From Phaeodactylibacter sp. (lineage in GTDB: Bacteria > Bacteroidota > Bacteroidia > Chitinophagales > Saprospiraceae): 59,791 bases of DNA. Of this stretch, positions 43,215 through 49,748 are shown in pieces (position 1 is the stretch's first letter; each line of letters begins with the position of its first letter). The DNA is taken from contig NZ_JALEGS010000102.1 of assembly GCF_022763345.1 (NCBI RefSeq), positions 1 to 59,791 on the forward strand. Direction: 5' to 3'. The position numbers and the translations under genes were made by a program. Below the pieces are notes generated by a model. The model was not told the origin of the DNA and did not search any database. It saw only the letters and a program-made list of their open reading frames with translations.

Positions 43215-45383
43215 TTAAGATTTCTTATTGATCTCTACCTCATCCCCTTGCCCCAGGCGGGAACCGGTAGACCGCTCGTACAAATTCTTATACCGTTCAA
43301 AGACACCATCCGGCATGCGCTTGCCATTGATGCGCAGTTTGCCCTTGCCGCTGAGCTGGAATTTGTATTCCTCTGTACTTTCTATAAATCCGTCACGGAG
43401 CATTTGCTGCTCGATGGTTTGCTTCATGCTGCCCCCTCCGGACCGGGGAAAACGATAGTCTGCTCCACGAAGCTCCGGTGTGGTAAATACCTTGACCTCA
43501 GGGTGAGTCCCCCCAAGCCCAAAGCCGTCCATCTCTATTTCGACATCATCGAAGTCATAGGTTGTAAGCCCTTTTTTACGCAGTTCCTCAAATGCTCTCT
43601 GAGTAGATTCATGGGCTTCCTCCAGGATGATCTCCATTTCTTCCGTTGACCGGAGGCCTTTCAGCATCTCCTTGTCGCCCGTCCAATTGAAGTCAAAGTC
43701 AATATCCTTGTCTTTGCTATTTAGGAAGAATACATTCCGGTCTCCGTCCTCGATAACCAGGCTGTCCCCTACTTCGATAACTTTCTCATCAATGCGGATG
43801 ACCTGCCTGCCGTCTTTTTGTTCAACGATCACTTCCATTGGCGCGCCATTACGCTCATCCTGTATTTCAATAATTACACTGCCATCATCGCGCTTTTCCG
43901 TGCGGACTTTTTTATCCGTGCTGCGCTCCAGGCGCAACAGGCGTGGCGCTTCCGGGGCGGCAGGGGGGCTTGGAGGCGTGGGGGGTGTTGGCGGTGCAGG
44001 GGGCGCTGGCGCATTGGGTACTCCCGGTGGTGCAGGGGGTGCCGGTGGTGCAGGGGGGACCGGAGGAGGCGGCATATCTGCAAGCATTTCCTCCACCAAA
44101 CCTTCGTATTTTGGGAATTCAGCTTCCGGGATTTCCTTTCCGTCGATACTTAGTTTTGTGATTTTGCCATCTTGCAATTCCGCATCGACCGTGCGCCCGT
44201 TGTCCTCGGTTTGGAGCTGAATGATCTGACGAGGGAGGGTATCGGGTGCGGCCCAACGGGAGGCCAGTGTTGTCAGTGGCAACGGTGGTAATTCATCTAA
44301 AGCTTCCATTGCTGTACGCTCAGCAACTTCGGAACTGTTGTGTGCGTAAGAGAAAGAGAAGAACAACAAGGCAGCCAGCAATAAGCCGGTAGCGGTCATT
44401 TTTTCCATGGTGTACATTTTTTGTGGTGGTTGATTGAGGATGCGCCGTACGCGATGCAGCAGAAAAGGGCGCCCTTTCGAAGCCATGGCCATCGCCATTC
44501 TCGGATGCCGCTGGGCGGCTTCTTCAATTTTGACGAGGGCTCTTGCGTAGCCCAGGGCGTCATCACTAAGGCCTACTGCAATATCGTCACAGCAGTTTTC
44601 CCTTTCCATGCGTACGTAGGCGGATATCCACCAAACAGCCGGGTTGAAATAATACAGTGCCTCAATTATCGATTGCATGATATTGAGTAAATAGTCTTGC
44701 CGGTAAATATGCGCCAGCTCGTGGGCCAGTACCGCCTCCACCTGCGCCGGCGTCAGGGCATTGACCGTGCCTACCGGAATCAGAATTACGGGTTTCAGCC
44801 AGCCGATCACTACCGGAGATTGCACCAGTGCAGATTCAAGCAACTGCACCCTGCGGCGCAACCGGAGACGGCGCGAAAGGGCCTGCAGCTTGCCCTGCCA
44901 GGGCTCCCCCATCGGCCGGACAGACCGGTGCCGAAGGTGCTGCACATAACCCAGCCCGGCCAGCATGCGCAGCAAAAAGAACGCTACGCCTAATAACCAG
45001 GCAGCCACGATCAGCGGTAAATGCTGCTCGAAATACGCCCGTGCCTGTGCCCGCCAGAAAGCAAGGCCTTGCAGTGGGGCTGCTTCGGTATTCATTGACG
45101 GGGCAACGCCTTCAGCCATTGGAGCCGGAGCCGCGGCCAGACCATTCCCAGCGCCATCCGGCACCTCAAAATACAGGTAAAAGGTAGCTGCGGATACGGC
45201 GACTAGCAACATCAGTGCTCCAATAGCCAGCCCGTACCGGAAACGCGCGGTCCGGCGCTGCGCCAAAATCATCCCACCGGCTAAGCCCAAAGCGATGAGC
45301 ATGCCCTGCCAAAGGGAGTGGACGACGGTCCAGCCGAGGGCGTAAACCAGAGGATCTGCAAGAAAGTCAAGTGTGGTAGACAT
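43215..45383 (-). CDS. M56 family (BlaR1-like) membrane metallopeptidase
   Basis: This 722-aa protein is partnered with the BlaI-type repressor. The N-terminal part has four membrane segments (near residues 15-40, 50-72, 122-145 and 330-346). The cytoplasmic M56 protease domain carries the zinc motif His221-Glu-Leu-Ala-His225 (AVLAHELAHIYRQD) and NPAVWWISAYVRMERENCCDD. Past the last helix, the periplasmic part contains a Pro/Ala-rich tract (about 438-480) and two copies of a KLxIxGKxxPxxxFxxY motif (about 410-426 and 682-698). It has no penicillin-binding sensor domain, so the signal is not obviously a beta-lactam. Expected role: signal-induced cleavage of the repressor. Confidence 0.9.
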   Translation of the reverse strand: MSTTLDFLADPLVYALGWTVVHSLWQGMLIALGLAGGMILAQRRTARFRYGLAIGALMLLVAVSAATFYLYFEVPDGAGNGLAAAPAPMAEGVAPSMNTEAAPLQGLAFWRAQARAYFEQHLPLIVAAWLLGVAFFLLRMLAGLGYVQHLRHRSVRPMGEPWQGKLQALSRRLRLRRRVQLLESALVQSPVVIGWLKPVILIPVGTVNALTPAQVEAVLAHELAHIYRQDYLLNIMQSIIEALYYFNPAVWWISAYVRMERENCCDDIAVGLSDDALGYARALVKIEEAAQRHPRMAMAMASKGRPFLLHRVRRILNQPPQKMYTMEKMTATGLLLAALLFFSFSYAHNSSEVAERTAMEALDELPPLPLTTLASRWAAPDTLPRQIIQLQTEDNGRTVDAELQDGKITKLSIDGKEIPEAEFPKYEGLVEEMLADMPPPPVPPAPPAPPAPPGVPNAPAPPAPPTPPTPPSPPAAPEAPRLLRLERSTDKKVRTEKRDDGSVIIEIQDERNGAPMEVIVEQKDGRQVIRIDEKVIEVGDSLVIEDGDRNVFFLNSKDKDIDFDFNWTGDKEMLKGLRSTEEMEIILEEAHESTQRAFEELRKKGLTTYDFDDVEIEMDGFGLGGTHPEVKVFTTPELRGADYRFPRSGGGSMKQTIEQQMLRDGFIESTEEYKFQLSGKGKLRINGKRMPDGVFERYKNLYERSTGSRLGQGDEVEINKKS

Positions 45384-45421
45384 AGTCGGGTGATTACTTT
45401 TTCTGCTCAGTAGTTTGACGG

Positions 45422-45527
45422 AAATAAACGATGCAATTTTTTTTAAGCTTCTCTAATATTTTCACACAACCTCCTCCTGGTCAGTTGTTGTGAAAATATT
45501 AGCGAATCAAAATTGCATCATTTATTT
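45422..45527 (-). repeat. Long inverted repeat between the BlaI and M56 genes
   Basis: The outer arms 45422-45440 and 45509-45527 match at 18 of 19 bases. Inside, arms 45453-45466 and 45489-45502 (CTAATATTTTCACA) match perfectly over 14, with CAAC extending the stem past a bulge. The loop is CTCCTCCTGGTCA. The right arm reaches into the last codons of the repressor gene. It could attenuate or process the mRNA between the two genes, or be a small palindromic element. Confidence 0.75.
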
Positions 45528-45919
45528 TTTCTCCGTCCTTCAGATTCCATTTCCTCTATCAGGGCTTTGATTTCGTCCAGCTCCGCCTCGGAGGCATTGT
45601 GGTTGCCCAAAGCCTGCATGACCAGTTTCATAGCCGAGCCTTTGAAGGTACGGTCTACAAATTGGGTGAGCAGGTTGTGTTGTGTTTCCGCTTCCGTTAC
45701 CGCCGGGCTGTAGATGTGCGTGCGCTGCGAAGTATCACGGTCAGCCAGCCCCTTTTCTGCCATAATCTGCATGAGCTTAAGGGTGGTGGTGTACCCTACT
45801 TCCCGATCCTCATTCAATTGGTCATTGACAAAGCGCACGGTGGAGGGGCCATGTTCCCACAGCACCTGCAGGATTTCCAGCTCGGATTCAGTGGGCCGTA
45901 TTTTCTTGGATTTACTCAT
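45518..45919 (-). CDS. BlaI/MecI/CopY-family repressor
   Basis: This repressor of about 133 aa has an N-terminal winged helix: IRPTESELEILQVLWEHGPSTVRFVNDQLNEDREVGYTTTLKLMQIMAEKGLADRD. This is followed by the dimerisation region YSPAVTEAETQHNLLTQFVDRTFKGSAMKLVMQAL. BlaI-type proteins dimerise on palindromic operators and are cut by the partner M56 protease. ATG 45919 is the start; the longer frame begins at TTG 45928. Three perfect operator palindromes lie just upstream (45942-46013), so it almost certainly represses itself and the M56 gene. Confidence 0.93.
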   Translation of the reverse strand: MSKSKKIRPTESELEILQVLWEHGPSTVRFVNDQLNEDREVGYTTTLKLMQIMAEKGLADRDTSQRTHIYSPAVTEAETQHNLLTQFVDRTFKGSAMKLVMQALGNHNASEAELDEIKALIEEMESEGRRKNK

Positions 45920-45941
45920 AGTCGACAATTAAGCAGCTTTT

Positions 45942-46013
45942 TACGAAATGCTTCGTAGGCAAAGTTATACGAAGGGATTCGTAATTGCAAGTTTTAATAC
46001 GAAAAATTTCGTA
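45942..46013 (-). promoter_or_regulatory. BlaI-type promoter with three operators
   Basis: TACGAA-N4-TTCGTA occurs three times: 45942-45957, 45968-45983 and 45998-46013. A full Bacteroidota promoter on the minus strand fits between them: TTG at 45990-45988, 20 bases, TAACTTTG at 45967-45960. The middle operator lies between the -33 and -7 elements, the 45942-45957 operator covers the predicted start of transcription, and the third lies upstream of -33. Confidence 0.88.
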
Positions 46014-46147
46014 AATGCACCAGGCTGCTTTTTGGATTCTTACTAAACCCGTTTGAATTCAATGGCTTGCCAACTTATTACCCTACCTTTCGTTTTATAA
46101 AGAGCGCTTGCCGGAAGGTGAGGTTGCGTCCATCCAAATACAAATTC

Positions 46148-47083
46148 ATGCGAATATTCAGATACTTGCTGCCCGTCTTACTACTTTGGGGCTGTGCCGA
46201 TTCCTCCTCCACTGACACGGAAGCAGCCGCCACGGAGCCAACCGATACGATTGCCCCGGCCATTGCCCGTCAGGCACCACGCCCGGAGTGCCCGGATCCG
46301 GGAAAAGTACTGCCCGGCAACACCTACAACAGCCCTGCTCAGGAGCTCTACCTCGCCATCGTGGCCGACAGCACCACCTATGATGAAAAATTAGGCGACA
46401 GCCACCGCAAGCTGATCGTTTTCAATAGCAGCAATTGTGAGCGCCTTTTGGAACAAACCCTGCCCGTAGACCGCTCTGCTGATTTTCATTATCAGATCGC
46501 AGACATCAATTACAACAGCGCTGTGCAGCAACTCGCCATTAGGGGCACCACCCATTTTTTCCTGTTTGACCTGGAAGCGCGGCAGCTTAGTGGCCCTTTT
46601 CAGCCTCAGTTTAAGAGCGAGCGCTATGGGGTGGATGCCCAATCCGGCAACATTCAGCACCTGGAGATGTGGGAGTCTTACCTCATCGGTTATGTGCAGG
46701 ATTATGGGGCTTTTGTTTTTCGCCTGGACGATGGGGAATCCCCCGGTCCGGTTTTCCCGGCTGCAGAGTATCAGGATGAAATAGAAGCTTACCATCAGGC
46801 CTTTCTCCTGCCTTCTGACCGGGGTACGCAGGTCCTTATGCCTTCCTATGACCGGCGCGACCGTTTATTCCGCATCAATCCGGTCTTTGAGCGCCCCATA
46901 GCGTTACAGCTCGGGGAAAGCCTGACCGAACAGGAGAACCGGTTCTTACTTCTGCGGGAAGACAGCAGCAACGAACGCGCCATCGTCATCGACCTTAAAA
47001 ACCGGGAGCAGGCAGAGCTGCCCTCCGACATTCAGTGGAAAAGCGATGAAGATGTGCTCGACTGGATGAAGGTGATGCAGTAG
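46148..47083 (+). CDS. Uncharacterised lipoprotein
   Basis: This lipoprotein of about 311 aa has a signal peptide ending LLLWGC (Cys16), a Thr/Ala/Glu-rich linker (SSSTDTEAAATEPTDT) and a body with repeated beta-strand segments (QELYLAIVADS, LIVFNSSNCERLLEQTL, QQLAIRGTTHFFLFDLEARQ, LEMWESYLIGYVQDYGAFVFRLDDGE), like a beta-propeller, but no family was recognised. ATG 46148 starts the signal peptide. It is divergent from the BlaI-type repressor gene, 134 bases from the last operator, so co-control is possible. The next gene lies 100 bases downstream. Confidence 0.7.
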   Translation: MRIFRYLLPVLLLWGCADSSSTDTEAAATEPTDTIAPAIARQAPRPECPDPGKVLPGNTYNSPAQELYLAIVADSTTYDEKLGDSHRKLIVFNSSNCERLLEQTLPVDRSADFHYQIADINYNSAVQQLAIRGTTHFFLFDLEARQLSGPFQPQFKSERYGVDAQSGNIQHLEMWESYLIGYVQDYGAFVFRLDDGESPGPVFPAAEYQDEIEAYHQAFLLPSDRGTQVLMPSYDRRDRLFRINPVFERPIALQLGESLTEQENRFLLLREDSSNERAIVIDLKNREQAELPSDIQWKSDEDVLDWMKVMQ

Positions 47084-47183
47084 CTCCCTGTTTCGTCTTG
47101 GGTTAGCGAAATGCCTGCTGTAGCTATTTTGTGAGCCCTGGCTTATGTTGTACATTAAAGTTTGCACCAAAAATACTTCGCGT

Positions 47184-47681
47184 ATGCGACTGCTGCTGAT
47201 TCTTTGCTTTTTCACGAGTACCCTTTCCCTGCCAGCTCAGGGCAAGATGAATTTGCGAAAGATGGAAAAGGCATTCCGCAAAGCAGAGATCAGCTACGAA
47301 GGCGACCCCGGTGCATGGCTGCTGTACACGCAGGACCATGTTCTGCTCGTCCTCTCAGATCAGGACAACAACCGCATGCGCATCTTCACCCCCATACTCG
47401 AAGCTGCCGATGCCTCGCCAAAACAACTCGAGAAAATGCTGCGCGCCAACTTCCACTCCGCCCTAGATGCCAAATACAGCATTCACGATGGTTTTGTGGT
47501 GAGTGTCTTTACACACCCCCTGAAAGAGCTTAGCCGGGAGCAGTTGCTCGATGCGATTGATCAGGTGATCACTTTGTCTAAAACCTTTGGCACGACTTAC
47601 TCGAGTACGGACCTCCAATTCGGGCATCCGGAAGAAGAAAAACCCATCCAGGAAAAATCCAAACCTAACAAACGGACTTAG
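47184..47681 (+). CDS. Small secreted protein, unrecognised family
   Basis: This protein of about 165 aa has a signal peptide (MRLLLILCFFTSTLSLPAQG) and an alpha/beta body: KMEKAFRKAEISYEGDPGAWLLYTQDHVLLVLSDQDNNRMRIFTPILEA, then MLRANFHSALDAKYSIHDGFVVSVFTHPLKELSREQLLDAIDQVITLSKTFG and a charged tail. The helix-strand order (FHSALDAKYSI...ELSREQLLDAIDQVI) is reminiscent of the YbjN/type III secretion chaperone fold, which would be unusual for an exported protein. That resemblance is a guess. ATG 47184 starts the signal peptide. Confidence 0.65.
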   Translation: MRLLLILCFFTSTLSLPAQGKMNLRKMEKAFRKAEISYEGDPGAWLLYTQDHVLLVLSDQDNNRMRIFTPILEAADASPKQLEKMLRANFHSALDAKYSIHDGFVVSVFTHPLKELSREQLLDAIDQVITLSKTFGTTYSSTDLQFGHPEEEKPIQEKSKPNKRT

Positions 47682-47704
47682 AGATGCCATGCTAGCACCT
47701 CTTA

Positions 47705-48775
47705 TTAACCGCGCATCGCCTGATCTACCAATTGATGGAAATGGTGCACGCAGCGTTCCATTTTCGGTGAAAACCGCCCGCGCTTGTACAGGCGGGACTG
47801 AATCCCCTTCTGAACACTTTCCACAACCGCTTCGTCTTCCAGTTCGGTTTGGTCGATATTGTTGGCGGCACGGCTGAAGGCAGTGCCGGGGAAGGCATAC
47901 GATCGGAACCGCACCCGTGTTTCTTTGATGGACAAAGGCTCCACCACATTGAGCGACAAGCCCCAGGGATAGAAATTGAACATCAGGTTGGGGAATAGGA
48001 AAAAATAGTAAGCATAGACCCGCCGGCCGTAGTCGGGGTGGCCTTCCGGCAAATCGAAAGCAGGCTCCTCCGGCTTAGCGATCCCAATTTGCAGGTTACA
48101 CCAGTAAAAAGTTTCGTAATCATAGGCCCCGAAGTCCAGTGCGGTATTCAAAGCCGGGTGCACAAAAGGCACATGGAAGCCCTCCAGGTAATTATCGCAG
48201 TAAAGCGCCCAGTGTGCCTTCACCAGGTGGTCCCGACTCCCCTCTTCCATGAACTGCAGCTCATCCAGCGGCAAAAAACCTATCCGCTCCTGAATTGGGG
48301 CCACCGCCTCCCGGAAGTCTGCGTAGGGCTCCAGGCTCGTAAACAGCAGCCCCAGCCACTCTTCCAGCGGCAACGCCGGCAGGTGGTCTGCATTCGATGG
48401 AAAACCGGCGGCCTCTTCAAACGCAGGCATACTTTTGAAGGTCCCGTCGAGGCGGAAGCAGCGCCCGTGGTAGCCACAGCTCAGCTGACGCACCGGCCCG
48501 GGCGCTTCCACAATGATTTTACCTCGGTGGGTGCATACATTGGACAGGCAGCGCCGCCGCCCTTCGGCATCATTTGCGATGAGCAGTGGTTCGTCCAGCA
48601 CTCCGGGCAGTAGGGTGAAGGGGTGCGCATAGCCCGCCACAGACAGGTCCGCTGCGTCTTCCACATAGTGCCAGGCTTTCGCCCAAATGCGGTCTGACGC
48701 CGCCTCAAACAATGCCGGGTCCCGGTAAAACCTGCCCTCCAGCGTATGGGCTTTCCGGATATCAGAGTCAATCAT
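47705..48775 (-). CDS. Rieske non-heme iron oxygenase, alpha subunit type
   Basis: This 356-aa ring-hydroxylating-type oxygenase has an N-terminal Rieske domain with ligands Cys81, His83, Cys100 and His103 (NVCTHRG and LSCGYHGRCF). The catalytic domain has the mononuclear iron motif in YCDNYLEGFHVPFVHPAL (two His) and a later Asp in the ELEDEAVV region as candidate third ligand. The sequence resembles the choline-monooxygenase/carnitine-oxygenase branch (short, without a beta subunit). No reductase or ferredoxin gene is nearby, so the electron donor must be encoded elsewhere. Substrate unknown. Confidence 0.88.
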   Translation of the reverse strand: MIDSDIRKAHTLEGRFYRDPALFEAASDRIWAKAWHYVEDAADLSVAGYAHPFTLLPGVLDEPLLIANDAEGRRRCLSNVCTHRGKIIVEAPGPVRQLSCGYHGRCFRLDGTFKSMPAFEEAAGFPSNADHLPALPLEEWLGLLFTSLEPYADFREAVAPIQERIGFLPLDELQFMEEGSRDHLVKAHWALYCDNYLEGFHVPFVHPALNTALDFGAYDYETFYWCNLQIGIAKPEEPAFDLPEGHPDYGRRVYAYYFFLFPNLMFNFYPWGLSLNVVEPLSIKETRVRFRSYAFPGTAFSRAANNIDQTELEDEAVVESVQKGIQSRLYKRGRFSPKMERCVHHFHQLVDQAMRG

Positions 48776-48786
48776 GTTCTTTAGAT

Positions 48787-49698
48787 TTATCGGACCAGCA
48801 TGATGCCGCCCTTTAGCGTTACCGCTTCCCCCTCGCTGTCGAGTACCTCAATGTAGTAAGTATAAAGGCCCGTATTCAGCGGTTCTCCGGCAGCGGTGCC
48901 ATCCCAGTACGCTGCCCTGTCCTCCGATCCAAAACCTGAGACTTCGTAGAGCAGCCCGCCCCAGCGGTCAAAAATCTGGTACTGCACTACAAAGAAAGGC
49001 AGTCCGGAGAAGAGTTCAAAGCGGTCATTGCGGCCATCGCCGTTGGGCGAAAATGCCGAGGGGGCATAGATGGGGCAATCGGTAGCCAATGCTACGCTAT
49101 CCATGCGGGTACAGCCTTCGGCATCAGTCAGCAGCAGCGATATCGAGCCTGCGGCCAGGTTGTCAAATACAGGCTCGTTCTGCTCCTGCTCATTCACCGT
49201 GTAGAAATAGGGCGGCGTGCCCCCGCTTCCGGCGAGGGTAAGCCGGGCATTAGGAGCTGCACACAGGGCTGGTTGGATATCCTGCACCCTCAGCCGCAAG
49301 GGCTCCGCGCCGGGCACTTCCACCGGTAGTATTTCTGAAATACACCCCGCCGAGTCCGCCACCGTCAGTTGATAGCGGCCAGCCGATAACCCGGTAAAAA
49401 GACCGCTGCCCTGGGGCAAACCGCTGTTGAGCTGAAATTGCAGCCCGCCGTTCCCACCGCTGCCCCTTACCTGTAGGGCACTCTCGCCTGGCCCACAGCC
49501 ACGCACGAAATCCAGGGCGATTGACAAAGCCGGTACTTCGGCTATCGTGATCTCCTGTTCCGCTGTGCAACCTTCGCCATCCCGGGCTTCTACGGTGAAT
49601 ATTCCGGGGCTTAGCCCTTCAAAAACAGGGGCAGGCTGCCAGGGTCCCTGATCGACGCGAAACGCCAACCCTGTTCCGCTCCCTCCGCTGGCAGACAC
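48787..49698 (-). CDS. 3' part of frameshifted SprB-repeat protein, T9SS type B domain
   Basis: This is the downstream part of one gene together with 49749-51653. It holds three SprB-like repeats (GGSGTGLAFRVDQGPWQPAPVFEGLSPGIFTVEARDGEGCTAEQEI; GNGGLQFQLNSGLPQGSGLFTGLSAGRYQLTVADSAGC; GTPPYFYTVNEQEQNEPVFDNLAAGSISLLLTDAEGC) and the type B sorting domain APSAFSPNGDGRNDRFELFSG to QIFDRWGGLLYEVSGFGSED. The frame continues upstream without a stop to about 49751, and its only start within the frame is GTG 49698. As a separate gene it would lack a signal peptide. Confidence 0.75.
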   Translation of the reverse strand: MSASGGSGTGLAFRVDQGPWQPAPVFEGLSPGIFTVEARDGEGCTAEQEITIAEVPALSIALDFVRGCGPGESALQVRGSGGNGGLQFQLNSGLPQGSGLFTGLSAGRYQLTVADSAGCISEILPVEVPGAEPLRLRVQDIQPALCAAPNARLTLAGSGGTPPYFYTVNEQEQNEPVFDNLAAGSISLLLTDAEGCTRMDSVALATDCPIYAPSAFSPNGDGRNDRFELFSGLPFFVVQYQIFDRWGGLLYEVSGFGSEDRAAYWDGTAAGEPLNTGLYTYYIEVLDSEGEAVTLKGGIMLVR

Positions 49699-49748
49699 CG
49701 TAAGTGTACTGCTCCCCTCTCCGCAGGAAGCCGTGGAAATGCTGATGC

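Noticed and set aside
43938..44083. Repetitive GGTGGTGCAGGGGG-like DNA in the M56 gene, suggestive of a satellite or CRISPR
   Set aside because: It is the codon pattern of the Pro/Ala-rich stretch; units are irregular and lack spacers.
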